This document shows, one piece after another, positions 1 through 9,951 of a DNA stretch of 64,000 nucleotides (positions are counted from its first letter, which is position 1; each line of letters starts with the position of its first letter). The notes beneath the pieces were generated by a model. That model made no database searches and was not told the origin of the DNA. It was given only the letters and a program-made list of their open reading frames with translations. Source of the DNA: Strigamia acuminata (Eukaryota > Arthropoda > Chilopoda > Geophilomorpha > Linotaeniidae); contig OX442314.1 in NCBI GenBank assembly GCA_949358305.1, forward strand, positions 34,779,608 through 34,843,607, written 5' to 3'. The translations under genes were made by a program, and so were the position numbers.

Positions 1-199
1 TCTAGGTTCCGGTAGTGGCAACGCGTTGACGGCCACCAGTAAGATCAAGAAGTTCCAGGAGATCCTGCCGCGAAATAAAAAGTAAATTCCATCTTCCCAG
101 GCCAAGAGTTGTACACGTCGCCGTTGGGCCACGCGTGGTTTTGTCCGTTTGCAGTGATCAGTTTGCAGTACACCGCTCCTATCTTTTCGACCGGATTGC
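1..199 (-). CDS. Terminal exon B1 of array unit I (partial at window edge)
   Basis: Candidate last exon for the three-exon minus-strand gene at 1297-3814. On the minus strand an acceptor (ttccgttatag) ends at 200, and the exon starts with one G followed by CAA TCC, the phase that the exon 2 donor needs. Visible features are QSGR near the start, LQTDHCKR (the family DHCKW motif), a basic stretch (QRRR) and then a hydrophobic segment NFLILLVAVNAL. The basic tail and stop lie beyond base 1. The frame is open throughout. It is assigned to the B1 type because its acceptor region and flank match the copies at 9952, 14608 and 41481. Function is unknown. Confidence 0.5.
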
Positions 200-529
200 C
201 TATAACGGAATTAGTTTGTTAGCGAGTGCTGTTTTAGTGCCCCACTTGGACAGAATTACGGGTGAATTTATACACACTTAAAAACTATTCATTGATGGAA
301 ATCTTTTAAATCGTAAAGATATTTTGTACCTAAAAGTAATTTTTTGCATTCACAAGTGAAGTTTGAGCAACTGAAATTTGACGTGCTGAAAAGGACTATT
401 TAGCACTAAGCTAGTGCTTTTTTACACTAAATTTGTGTCTTTATACACAGAATTTGTGACATTTCTGATAATAAAACACCAATTCAGACGGAAAAAGTGC
501 TCTTGAGTGCCATATTAAACTAAAAAAAA
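200..529. other. Conserved non-coding spacer upstream of B1
   Basis: No gene seen. The stretch aligns by eye with the spacers at 10238-10680, 14909-15268, 40207-40320 and 52240-52440, for example the blocks ending gtatctaaaag and gagcaactgaaa. It is therefore part of the repeated array unit and would be intron if A exons splice to B1. Confidence 0.5.
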
Positions 530-1040
530 ATTCCATTTTACCCTGAAAAAAATGACATTTTACCCTGAAAAAAATGCCATTTTACCCTGAAAAAAATGCC
601 ATTTTACCCTGAAAAATTGCCTTTTTTTGTAGAAAATAGCTACTGGAATGCCATTTCAGACTAGAAAATTGCCATTTCAATTAGAAAAATGCCATTTCAA
701 GTTAGAAAAATGCCATTTTAAGTTATAAACGTGTCATTTTATGTTAGAAAAGTGTCATTTCAAGTTAGAAAAGTGCCATTTCAAGTTAGAAAAGTGCCAT
801 TTACAGTTATAAAAATGCCATTTACAGTTATAAAAGTGTCATTTCATGTTATAAAAGTGCCATTTCAAGTTAGAAAAGTGCCATTTCAAGTTATAAAAAT
901 GCCATTTCAAGTTATAAAAATGCCATTTCATGTTATAAAAATGCCATTTCATGTTACAAAAAATGCCATTTCAAGTTATAAAAGTGTCATTTCAAGTTAT
1001 AAAAGTGCCATTTTAAGTTAGAAAAATGCTGTGGATTAAA
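530..1040. repeat. 21-22 bp minisatellite, CCCTGA then CAAGTTA variants
   Basis: About four copies of a 22-bp unit (gccattttaccctgaaaaaa plus 2 bases) precede roughly eighteen copies of a 21-bp unit built on tgccatttcaagttataaaa. The period of 21 is seven codons, so spurious ORFs run through it. The array sits between terminal exons B1 and B2, as does the related array at 10690-11400. Confidence 0.9.
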
Positions 1041-1296
1041 AAAAAAAACACATTGAAACCACAAAAGTATATTCCTTCACAATAAAAATGACAGAAAAGA
1101 AATAAAACAAACAATAAATCTTTGAGCACGTATATATTTTTTATCTAAGAAACAGTGCAGTGTTTGAAATTCATACATTTTCTCTTTACATGAAAAATTC
1201 AGACTACACAATGTCCAAACGGCACGAATTTTTGTTTTGCTTTGGGTTTTCAAAAATTATTTTTTTGGTGTTTTATTATTGTATCTTCCTCGCAAG

Positions 1297-3814
1297 TCAT
1301 TTCCAGGGCCACGGCGGGAAGCAAGGAAGTATGAAACGTCGGGGACTTCGTTGAATGGCCTTACAAGGGTCACGTCCGTATACGAACAGGACTATGAGCA
1401 ACACCACTAAGACGCATAGGAAGAAAAGCGGGGTGAATCTGAAGGTAAATGCGAGGAGAATTCCGTTAGAGCTGATGAAGACGGACATACCGCGAATTTT
1501 GGAACCATGAGTTGTTGGCCATTTACAGTGATCAGGTTGCCTTTCATTCGTCAAATAAATTTTGCCGGATTTTCTGCAATGGATTCGTTTGTTAGCGAGT
1601 GCAGTTTTATTGTCACTTACCGGTATACAGAATTGAGCGTAAATTTATGTATTCTAGGCAGAAGTGCCATTTTACACGGAAAAAGTGCCATTTTACACGG
1701 AAAAAGTGCCATTTTACACCAAAAGTGCCATTTTACACGAAAAAAGTGCCATTTTACACGGAAAAAGTGCTTTTTTACACGGAAAAAAAGCCATTTTACA
1801 CGGAAAAAGTGACATTTTACACGGAAAAAGTAACATTTTACACGGATAAAGTGACATTTTACACGGAAAAAGTGACATTTTACACGGAAAAAGTGTCCTT
1901 TTATCCGAAAAAGTGCCATTTTACGCGGAAGAAATGTTATTTTACACGAAGAAAATGCTATTTTACATGGAAAAAGTCCTATTTTACATAGGAAAAGTGC
2001 CTTTTTGCACTTGAAGAGTGCCATTTTACACGGGAAAAGTGCCATTTTATACTCGTATTGTGCATTCAGCACTGCTTTGGCATTCCTGCTGGTGTCTGTC
2101 CACACTCGCAACAGTCACAGAAAGCGCGTCATGCTTATATCTTGCAAATCACCTTTAAAAGTGAGACACGATGAACATTGAAAGACTACTGGAATTAGCG
2201 AAAAAAGCGGTGTACCCGTGATCACGGTGTTGTGGGGATCAAAAAAAGGACGCCGAGTTCCAAAACGTTTTGTCATTGACAGTAAAAGATACTACTGTGA
2301 ATGTTTGAAAGGAGGAAGGTGAAATATTTTGCAGTCTCTTTCACACTGTGTTTTTGTATCACACACGGCTTAGTAGTGCAGGGGTTTGTGTCTCGTCTAG
2401 AATCGACTCTTCAATGTCTATGTAGAAATGTATTATAAATATGGAAACACATTGCCGTTGCGCCTCACTCAAAATCGGCTCGCAACCCACCAGTGAGCCG
2501 CGCCCCACAGATTGAAAAACACTGGCTTAGTGTGTATTGAATGTTTCTCTCTGGAATTAAATTTTTGTCTAATGTTGGATTTTTGTTTGTAAAATTTGCT
2601 ATACAGTATGTATACAGGGTGTTTCGTTTAAGATGCCCAGTCAATTTCCAGAATAAGTATATGCTTTTTTAAAAAACCAAGCAGACTATCCAATAGCATA
2701 GTAGGGATGCCGAATCCAAGGGTGTAATCAAATTTCATGCCAGATATGCAACAATGGACTTTTCATTTGCTAACTCGTTAGCTGGTTGAGATAGAGCAAA
2801 ATTTCCAATTACAAAGTTGTAGAGAATCATAAAATTAGTAATACCCAACTGATCTTAGTCACCATAAGTTAACTGTTTTTTTTTTTAAAAAAATGAAAAC
2901 AAATCAGCAAATTGAAAATTTTTATTCTTAGAAAATAAAATAATTTAGGCATTAAAAAATACAGTGGTTTTTCTTGTTTACTTGCATAATAATGCAAATT
3001 TGAATACATTTATTGAAGAAATTCAGTACTTTTGCAGTAGAAATTTAATTTTTGCCACAATGGCTGGCTTTATTTCAGCTGCTTTGTTTTTATTTTAAAA
3101 TGAGAAAATTTAACTTAAGAAGACTAAGATAAGTTTGATAGTACTAATTTGATGGTGGTCTACAACTTTGTAATTGGAAATTTTGCTCTACCTCAACCAG
3201 TTAACGAGTTAGCGAATGAAAAGTGCATTGTTGCATATCTGGCATAAAATTTGATTACACCATTGGATTCGTCATCCCTACTTTGCTATAGGATAGTCTG
3301 CTTGGTTTTTTAAAAAAGCATATACTTATTCTGGAAATTGACTGAGCATCTTAAACGAAACAACCCTGTATATTAATTTGGTATTAATCCGGCACTGTCT
3401 TCGGAGTTTGATTAACATTTGAATTAATAATCCGTACCGGTAATAATAAAATAATTTCGAAATAAGTTTGTTTACAATTTCTGTTTCGTACTGCACAGAC
3501 ACTGCGAACCGCCTTCATTCCAATCGGCGAAAACAACCTCGTTGTACTCATGGTGCGGCTCGGTGCATTTTCGGCGACAGAAAAAGCATTGCATGAAATG
3601 CTGCCGTTCATCCCAATCGTACCCGGCCATCTCGCGAATTCTATGAGCGTCGTCTACGAAAATAAATAACAAAATAACAAAAGCACAAAAATATATATAT
3701 TTTAAATTTATTACCAATTTCCGATGACGACAATACGACCGTTTTTAAGTCTTGACCGTGACAGAACACGGCAGAAAAGAGCAGTAAACAAAACAAATCC
3801 GGCGTGGAAACCAT
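1297..3814 (-). CDS. Array unit I: Cys-rich single-pass membrane protein, three exons
   Basis: Predicted CDS is complement(1297-1573, 3476-3653, 3715-3814), 184 aa. Exon 1 gives MVSTP plus a hydrophobic signal peptide ending near SAVFC. The 61-nt intron is gtaata...tag. Exon 2 contains CFFCRRKC and CLC, ends KQKL and splices at gtaaac. Exon 3 (type B2) starts KSGK, has DHCKW, a transmembrane stretch around FFLCVLVVLLIVLF, and a basic Cys-containing tail with a TGA stop. The phases (1, then 2) join without a break. An AATAAA lies about 20 nt past the stop (1272-1277). The start chosen is the ATG conserved in all copies before the signal peptide. Without splicing, exon 2 ends in an immediate TAA, which would leave a secreted form. 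A role as a receptor, antigen or toxin-like protein cannot be told apart here. No family match is recognised. Confidence 0.6.
1655..2065. repeat. 21-bp minisatellite, TACACGG variant, in intron 2 of unit I
   Basis: About 18 imperfect copies of a unit reading gtgccattttacacggaaaa plus one base. Open frames cross it on both strands, but they translate only the repeat and shift phase between entries, so they are not genes. The same variant occupies the same intron in unit V (53400-53600) and, briefly, in unit III (11990-12110). Confidence 0.9.
2380..2530. mobile_element. hAT-like MITE remnant in intron 2 of unit I
   Basis: The segment begins caggggttt and ends ttgaaaaacactg, and contains the block ctcgcaacccaccagtga. 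Such ends are common in small hAT-derived elements. A related copy lies at the same intron position in unit V (53930-54165), while unit IV has an uninterrupted sequence there. I see no coding capacity. Confidence 0.5.
2615..3368. mobile_element. 754-bp MITE with ~208-bp terminal inverted repeats, TA target
   Basis: The left end cagggtgtttcgtttaag and the right end, read in reverse, cagggttgtttcgtttaag continue as near-identical inverted arms (2615-2822 and 3162-3368). TA dinucleotides flank both ends (2613-2614 and 3369-3370), as in Tc1/mariner-type non-autonomous elements. The centre is AT-rich with no ORF. It lies in intron 2 of unit I. Confidence 0.85.
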
Positions 3815-3868
3815 GATGTTTTCTCGAAAAAATCGCCTGCAAAATTGTTGCATATAGAATAGAAATCG

Positions 3869-3874
3869 CACGTG
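3869..3874 (-). promoter_or_regulatory. Conserved CACGTG box upstream of unit I exon 1
   Basis: A palindromic E-box lies 55 nt before the ATG, inside a block (tcgcacgtgatgacaacaatgg on the plus strand is split here only by one base of drift) that recurs upstream of exon 1 in units II, III and IV and in the extra exon 1 of unit V. Conservation against otherwise drifting spacers suggests a promoter or 5'UTR element. No binding protein can be named. Confidence 0.4.
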
Positions 3875-4026
3875 ATGACAACAATGGAGAAAGATGAATG
3901 ATAATAAACAATAAAACTCTATACTTTGTGTGTAAGAATGTTGCACTAAAAACGCCAGGGCACGATTGACCATGACCAATTCAATGTCAGCACCGATGGT
4001 GCAAAGATACAGAAGATTGAGAAATG

Positions 4027-4063
4027 CAAAATACACTCATGAAACTTTCATGAGTGTATTTTG
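4027..4063. repeat. Perfect 18-bp-arm hairpin at the unit I / copia junction
   Basis: Bases 4027-4044 are the exact reverse complement of 4046-4063, leaving a one-base loop. The left arm reads caaaatacactcatgaaa. It lies where similarity to the array flank stops and before the copia-derived block starts. Confidence 0.85.
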
Positions 4064-4099
4064 TTTTATTAATTCAAATTTGAGATTACATTTTGAGGG

Positions 4100-4300
4100 A
4101 TTTTTTGGTTTTACACATTGATCAGGTGAAGAAGGTGTGTGTTGTAATTTTGTGTCAATTGGCTCCAATGTATTGAAAATCCCGACTGATGGTCTGCACC
4201 GCCAGGGGGAGTTGTATTGTAATCTCGCGGCCCCAACACGTCTAACGGCACTTCCGGTTTGGACCGCATTGTCGTACACACTCATTCGTTCTCGCGTAAT
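4100..4300. repeat. Dispersed repeat shared with 42096-42240
   Basis: The blocks ccgccagggggа-like core, gtaatctcgcgg and cacttccggttt occur in the same order and spacing here and at 42096-42240. Here the block sits just upstream of a copia-type gag, so it may be LTR or leader sequence. The other copy is not attached to copia coding sequence. Confidence 0.45.
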
Positions 4301-4360
4301 CAAGATCGCCGAGACCCAACATCGGATTTATCATCGCCAATCACCAAAACATTTACAAAA

Positions 4361-5620
4361 ATGTCAACCGAAGCAATGAGGATCGAAAAATTGACCGACG
4401 ACAATTACAGTACGTGGAAACTATGCCTCGAGAGCGTCTGTTACGACAGCGGTACGTGGGAGACTCTTACGACTAAAAACCCACGACCAATTGCAAATGC
4501 AACGGACCCATCTCTCAACGCCGCCGAAATTGCCGCGTGGGACAAGGCGAACGGCAAAGCAAGAAGAGACTTGCTATCATCAATCACGTCCGAACAAATG
4601 AAACACGTTATCGGGATCGCAAGCGCATACGACATGATGGAACGAATAAAAGAAGTACACGAGGATTCGGGTGATATTCGAATCACCAGGTTAATCGTTA
4701 GTCTAATGACGAAGCGATTGTCAACGGATGGTGATCTAAAAAATCACTTACGATTCTACGCCGATACTATTCGTATTCTTGACGAAAATGCGACAAAGAT
4801 CACAAACGATATGCTTGCGACGACGGCTTTGTTACTTAGCTTGCCCGATAAATACGCAAGCATACGATGCGCAATTCGGGCACTATCCACCACGCCACCA
4901 TTCGCCGAGGTCGCCAGTAAATTAACCGACGATCTGCACAGAAGAGAAGCCGCCGCCGCATTCGCACCAAAATCGGAATCCACTCAAGACGCGATGCTCG
5001 TGAAAAACGATAAATCGAAGGATAATCAGAATCGGAACAAGAGCGACAAGAAGTGCGATTTCTGTGGACGACTTGGACACGAAAAAGCGAATTGTTTTTT
5101 CTACAAAAAACAACTAAATACCGAAAAATCCGAGAAGTTATCGATCGCGGAATCGTATTTACTGAACGCTGAAATCGTCGCCTTCATACGAGAAAACCAA
5201 AAGCAATGGATTTTGGACAGCGGCGCAACGAGCCACACGTGTGCGGACGAGGACAAATTCGAGGAAATCGACAAAAGCGTGGAAGGAAATATGCAATTGG
5301 CCAGCTCAGACACCTCGAAATCGATCGGACTAGGAACAGTTGTATTTTCGAATGAAAAAGGAGAGACGATAAGACTAGAAAACACGCTTTTAGCACTAGA
5401 TATGCGAATGAACATAATGTCCGTCAGTAAAATCACTGACAAAGGATTTGGCGTCAACTTCGACGATATATGCGCGAAAATAATCAACCGAAAAACGCAG
5501 AAAGTCATTAGAACTGCGAAACGTAAAGGGAACCTGTATTTGATCACCGAAGCGGAAGAAAGAACGAACGCGCTGAAAACCAAATCGAAAATCCAGCAAT
5601 GGCACGAAAAATTCGGGGCT
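4361..5620 (+). pseudogene. Ty1/copia-type gag-protease fragment, 3' truncated
   Basis: The frame opens at ATG 4361 (MSTEAMRIEKL) and encodes a copia-type Gag (UBN2-like, with DDNYSTWK), a CCHC zinc knuckle CDFCGRLGHEKANC near residue 235, then an aspartic protease active site LDSGATSH near residue 285 and the start of a GAG-pre-integrase domain (WHEKFG). Similarity stops at about 5620, where the frame runs into GCCATTT minisatellite sequence and terminates at 5719. Integrase, reverse transcriptase and RNase H are missing. No downstream LTR is visible. The reading frame itself is unbroken, so truncation rather than point decay removed function. It lies between array units I and II. Confidence 0.8.
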
Positions 5621-5635
5621 GCTGCCCTCCGAGCA

Positions 5636-5790
5636 ATAAAAATGCCATTTCGAGCTAAAGAATGCCCTTTTTTAGCTGTAAACATGCGGTTTATAGACGA
5701 AAATGAATGTGCATTTTGAACAAAAAATATACTATTTTATGCTGGAAGTGTGACATTATGTTACAAAAAGTGCGATTTTTAAATAACAAT
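5636..5790. repeat. Degenerate GCCATTT minisatellite
   Basis: A few imperfect units (aaaatgccatttcgagct and relatives) directly abut the copia truncation point. The motif aacatgcggtttatagacga recurs at 9027 and 40873, so this is array-unit sequence. Confidence 0.6.
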
Positions 5791-6151
5791 TTTAAATTTA
5801 CCATATTTGAAATGTCGTAATTTGAATAAAACTAATTTTGATTGAATACTAGGTGAACTTCTGTCTAAAATGAACTTTTTTCTTGAGACGAATAAAAACC
5901 ATGCTTTAAAGTCAAAGACAAGATTTATTGTGATTCTTTGGGGTTTACATATACGAAACACAGGAACAATGGTTAAACTTGATACAACATATTTTCTTTC
6001 TTCTACATGAAAATATGTTGTATGCACAATTGTTTGTACGTCTTACAGTTTGTTGACATTTTAAACGAAAATAAACAAGACCAATTTTGGTTTTGTTTTG
6101 TCTTTTTTGTTTGCCGTTTTAATATCGCTTGTTCTTCGCTAACTATTTAAG
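5790..6151 (-). other. 3' flank of terminal exon B1, unit II
   Basis: Sequence from about 5905 matches the 3' flanks of B1 at 9780-9950, 14400-14600 and 41280-41470 (for example tttgtttgcc, atatcgcttgttc, ttcgc). It represents the 3'UTR and extreme end of the unit II B1 exon, cut off from its 5' part (7638-7755) by the insertion at 6152-7665. The remaining bases hold no gene. Confidence 0.5.
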
Positions 6152-6722
6152 AAGGATAATAATTTTTCTTTCTTGTATAATTGCTTGTGAAAATCGGATG
6201 ATTTTACGTGTGAAGTGAATTGTTGTTTAATCGTTGTGTTATATTTGAATAGCCATTTTACTTGTTAATTTTAGTTGCTGTTTACATGTCATTTATATTG
6301 TTTTGTCTTTATACATTTTTGATGATATTTGTCATTTCTAATTAGATTGATTAGTTGATTTAGATATTGTTTTCCATTTTATAATTCAATGTATTTAATT
6401 GTTCTCATTTGAGTGTGTTGACCTGTTTGACTTGTGTGAAGTTTTTACCCCCAAATGTTAATTGGCCAATTAGTGAGACTTTCTCGCTCAAGAGCACCGT
6501 TGTCATTGGTGCTCTGAAACTTGTCATGCATTCCTTTTTTTACCCCTTCTTTTTAATTGCTTGAACTAGAATAAACCAGTGTACTTTTTACCTCTAAAAC
6601 GTGTGGTCGTGTTCTTTATTGCTCCGACGCCATCTTAGAATTGCAACACAATCTCAACTTTACCCATCATTTGTATCCAGGAACTTTTAGAAACTTGTTG
6701 CTAAGTTTGTATTATTTTTATC

Positions 6723-6968
6723 TTATGCAAATTTAACATTGCTGTTAAATGTGGCAGAAATTGACTTATTACATAGTTTACACATATATCTGATCATTTT
6801 TGTAGCAGCATAATTCTTATTTTTGTCATTTCCTTTGACATCATACCCAAAAAATTGAGTCAAAGGACCTAAATTTACTTTAGGTGTCAACAAAGATTCT
6901 GTAGGCTCTTCCTGATTTGACATTATTGAAAAAATGAAATAAGAAATAAGTAAATAACTTGCTGCCAC
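6723..6968 (-). pseudogene. Possible BED-zinc-finger-like exon fragment
   Basis: An 81-aa minus-strand frame contains LGPLTQFFGY, then YMCKLCNKSISA. The spacing of an aromatic block before CxxC resembles the start of a BED finger as found in hAT transposases, but the His/Cys second half is absent. The upstream residues MAASYLLISYFIFSIMS are probably not part of it. This is a weak call and it may be a chance ORF. Confidence 0.25.
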
Positions 6969-7244
6969 GTGCTAAATCAAAATCACGAAAATAACGAAAG
7001 AGGAATGCCGAAAACGAGTGAAGGAATGACAAAAATTACGAATGGTGAAAATTACGAATGAGGAATACCGAAAACAACGAGTGAGGAATGACGAAAATTA
7101 TGAAAGATGAAAATTTACGAATACCGAATGCTTATGTAAATGTGATCTACTGATTGGTACATTGTTTTGTTATACAGACGTTTTATTTTCGTATTGTTAC
7201 GCATGCCGTGAAACACCCCCGAGGAACTTAACTTCCCTGCAATC

Positions 7245-7303
7245 AATGACGTTCAAAATTATTCGTACCATATTATATGGTACGAATAATTTTGAACGTC
7301 ATT
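7245..7303. repeat. 59-bp palindrome (28-bp arms, 3-bp loop)
   Basis: Arms 7245-7272 and 7276-7303 are exact reverse complements. The left arm begins aatgacgttcaaaattattc and the loop is tta. Such a perfect long hairpin is likely to be young or under replication constraint. It may be a minimal foldback element. Confidence 0.85.
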
Positions 7304-7309
7304 AAAACG

Positions 7310-7480
7310 TATTGATTAGCGAGAAATTCAGCGAAATTTTCGCTGATTTTCTCGCTAATAAACCATTTTTCATTAGCTTCGCTGAAAAAATCGCTAATTT
7401 CATATTAATTAGCGACTTTTCACTTTCGCTAAAATAGCGATAGCTTCGCTAAAGTAGCGATAGCGAAATTTGAATAGCGA
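7310..7480. repeat. AGCGA/TCGCT-rich foldback repeats
   Basis: Short units such as attagcgag, tagcgatagc and cagcgaaa recur in both orientations over about 170 bp, giving many small hairpins. No gene. Confidence 0.5.
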
Positions 7481-7660
7481 GCCCAACACTGGGCTCACCC
7501 CAGCCAGTTTGGGGTGAGCTGCGCCTAGGGAGTTTACATCTCCTAGTCACATGACTTGGTTTGTCAAGTGCCAAACCAAGAAATAATAAAATACAAATAA
7601 TATTCTTAAATGGTAAAAAATACTTTATTTATCGAGATCACCATATAGTGATCGATTTTA
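7470..7660 (-). mobile_element. Diverged Ty3/gypsy LTR fragment, minus orientation
   Basis: Read on the minus strand it shares ordered blocks with the LTR at 17326: tggtgatctc at the start, then ccaagtca..atgtgac, ctaggc, tcacccca...ggggtga and tgggctcgc. It is shorter and clearly older. It interrupts array exon B1 of unit II and supplies its premature stop. Confidence 0.6.
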
Positions 7661-8581
7661 GTTTTGGTTTGTCATTTTTTCGGCCCATGAGTGGTACTTT
7701 CCGTTTGCAGTAATCAGCTTGCGGTTCAACGCTCGTATCGGCTTGGCTGGATTGCCTACAACGGAATTAGGTTGTTAGCTAGTGCTGTTTTAGTGCCACT
7801 TGGATAGAATTACGTGTGAATTTATAAACTGAATAAACACTATTCTGTGCACACCTGCGGATTTTGTATTGTTTGTATTGATGTGACACAAAAATCAAAT
7901 TTTTGAAACAAAAATCAAATTTTTGACACAAAAATCAAATTTTTGACACAAAAATCAAATTTTTGACACAAAAATCAAATTTTTGACACAAAAATCAAAT
8001 TTTTGACACAAAAATCAAATTTTTGACACAAAAATCAAATTTTTGACACAAAAATCAAATTTTTGACACAAAAATCAAATTTTTGACACAAAAATCAAAT
8101 TTTTGACACAAAAATCAAATTTTTGACACAAAAATCAAATTTTTGACACAAAAATCAAATTTTTGTGTAAAAAATTGTGCTTAATTAGCTTTTGGATTAA
8201 TAATCCATAATAATAAAATAAATTAAAAAATAAATTTGTTTACAATTTTTTTTTCGAACTGCACACACACTGCGAACGGCCATCATCCCAATTTACGAAA
8301 ACATCCTCGTCTTTCTCGTGGTATCCTTCGATGCATTTTCGACGACAAAAAAAACATTCCATGAATTGCTGCCGTTCATCCCAGTTGTAGCCGGCCAACT
8401 CCCGAATTCTATGAGCGTCGTCTATAAAAATAAATAACAGATTAACAAAAGCAAAAAATTTATATCTTTTAAATTTATTACCAACTTCCGTTGATGACAA
8501 TGCGACCGTTTTTAAGTCTTGATCGTAACAGGACACGGCACAAATTAGCAGTAAACAAAACAAAATCGGCGAGGAAAACAT
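7638..8581 (-). CDS. Array unit II: truncated Cys-rich protein, transmembrane part lost
   Basis: Predicted CDS is complement(7638-7755, 8244-8421, 8482-8581), 131 aa. Exon 1 gives a signal peptide (MFSSPILFCLLLICAVSC) and exon 2 has CFFCRRKC and CVC; both keep the family lengths (100 and 178 nt) and splice sites. Intron 1 is 60 nt. The terminal exon starts QSSQ with ADYCKR, then runs into the LTR-derived insertion and stops at a TGA after about 15 foreign residues. The transmembrane segment and basic tail are gone, so the product, if made, would be secreted. It may be a pseudogene. Confidence 0.5.
7893..8165. repeat. 20-bp tandem repeat, ~14 near-identical copies
   Basis: The unit acaaaaatcaaatttttgac contains the self-complementary core caaatttttg. 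Copies are almost identical, implying recent homogenisation. It lies in intron 2 of unit II. Similar single units occur at 50240 and, as gcaaaacttaaatttttgac, at 54215-54330. Confidence 0.95.
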
Positions 8582-8635
8582 GATGTTTTCTCGAAAAATT
8601 TGCCTGTAAAAATGTCGCATATAGAATAGAAATCG

Positions 8636-8641
8636 CACGTG
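8636..8641 (-). promoter_or_regulatory. Conserved CACGTG box upstream of unit II exon 1
   Basis: Same E-box and neighbouring gatgacaac-like block as in unit I, 55 nt before the ATG at 8581. Confidence 0.4.
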
Positions 8642-8844
8642 ATGAAAACAATAGAGAAAGATGAATGAAAATAAACAATAAAACTATTTTTTTCTGCAGT
8701 ATTATTTCTAATTTTTGATATTTTTTTTTGCACTCGAAAGTGCCACTTTACAGTAGATAGTGGATTCTTACGCTGGAAAAATGCTATTTTAAACAGGAAA
8801 ATTTTTATTTTGAGCAAGAAAAATGCCACTTCATGTAAGTAAAG

Positions 8845-9180
8845 CGTTATTAAAGTTATAAAAGTGCCATTTCAAGTTATAAAAGTACCATTTCAAGTTG
8901 TTAAAGTGCCATTTCAAGTTATAAAAGTGCCATTTCAAGTTGTTAAAGTGCCATTTGAAGTTATAAAAGTGCCATTTCAAGTTATAAAAGTGCCATTTCA
9001 AGTTATAAAAATTCTATTTTTAGCTATAAACATGCGGTTTAAAGACGAAAGTGCCATTTTGAACAAGGAAGGTACTATTTTGAGCAAGGAAAGTACCATT
9101 TTGAACAAGGAAAGTACCATTTTGAACAAGGAAAGTACCATTTTGAACAAGGAAAGTACCATTTTGAACACAAAAGGTAT
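8845..9180. repeat. Two adjoining 21-bp minisatellites upstream of unit II
   Basis: About eight copies of gtgccatttcaagttataaa plus one base (8850-9020), then about six copies of agtaccattttgaacaagga plus one base (9045-9175). The second variant also lies upstream of exon 1 in unit III (12700-12905). Confidence 0.9.
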
Positions 9181-9185
9181 TGGAA

Positions 9186-9420
9186 TGTTGTGTTTACATT
9201 ACAGTATGGCAATGTGGTATTCTACAATGTGGTGCCATATGAGTGGTGCCAATGATTATTTAGTCTACTTGTGTAGTGTCATGTAACCACGTCTTTCTAA
9301 TGGACAGTTTTAACCCCCAGTTTAAATAAAGCCACCCAAAGAATAAGACATGCTTCGAGTCCCTCACTTCAAGAAGTTAGAACATATGAACATCACTAGC
9401 AAATTGGTAGCAGAGGGCAG
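9186..9420 (+). mobile_element. Copia-like LTR with primer-binding site
   Basis: Bases 9186-9400 start tgttgtg and end ctagca, include an AATAAA about 75 nt before the end, and are followed by attggtagcagagggcag, which resembles the TGGTAxCAGAGC primer sites of copia-type elements that use initiator tRNA-Met. Internal sequence continues only to about 9605 with no gag. It is probably a truncated element inserted in the minisatellite. Confidence 0.5.
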
Positions 9421-9951
9421 GTCGACTCGACCATTTATGAAAATTATGAAGGAAAAACACGGGTAAAAACCATTTACATGTGAGATGCAATTGCGAAAGA
9501 AACGCCATAATTGAGTCATTGACTATCTGTGGTCAACATGAGTAGAAGATGTATCGAGAGCAAGAAAACTTGGAACTATAATTGCCACGGTTTTGGCCAC
9601 ATCATTGAAGTGCAATTTAAAGCTAAAAAAGTGTCATTCTGTTGTAGAAAGTGCCATTTTTTACAGTATAAAAAAAATGCATTTTAAATCGCAATGCTAA
9701 AAAGTGCCTTTCCGTTCAAAAGTGTGTTGGTGGAATGGAAAATACATTTATAACGCACACAATAGAAATAGTGGAAAAGAAATAAAACAAACGATAAATC
9801 GTTGTGCATATAACATATTTTCATGTAGGAGAAATAATACAATTGTTTGTACTTTTTACATTTTCTTCTTACATGAAAACTGTTGACATTTTAAACGAAA
9901 ATAAACGAGACCAATTTTGGTTTGGTTTTGTCCTTTTTGTTTGCCATTTTA
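9421..9951. other. Spacer: truncated copia leader, then B1 3' flank
   Basis: From 9421 to about 9605 there is leader-like sequence without an ORF. From about 9610 there are single GCCATTT units, then from 9770 the conserved 3' flank of a B1 exon with AATAAA read on the minus strand at 9949-9954. No gene. Confidence 0.45.

Larger units (their letters stand above)
6152..7665. mobile_element. Composite insertion splitting unit II exon B1 (LTR scraps)
   Basis: Array similarity stops near 6152 and resumes near 7670, so about 1.5 kb is foreign. On the plus strand 6450-6660 has an LTR-like tail with an AATAAA. The distal part (7470-7660) is an inverted, diverged gypsy LTR. No intact coding region remains except the short frame at 6723-6968. 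The exact borders and the number of insertion events are uncertain. Confidence 0.45.

Noticed and set aside
3472-4036. Unspliced minus-strand ORFs (e.g. 131 aa) over unit I exons
   Set aside because: They read through the 61-nt intron or in shifted frames. The spliced model is shared by all copies with constant phases.
7893-8165. CRISPR-like array
   Set aside because: Units are directly adjacent with no spacers and the context is eukaryotic. It is a simple tandem repeat.
9186-9286. Coding extension of the GAACAAGG repeat ORF
   Set aside because: The unique tail is LTR sequence, not protein-coding.
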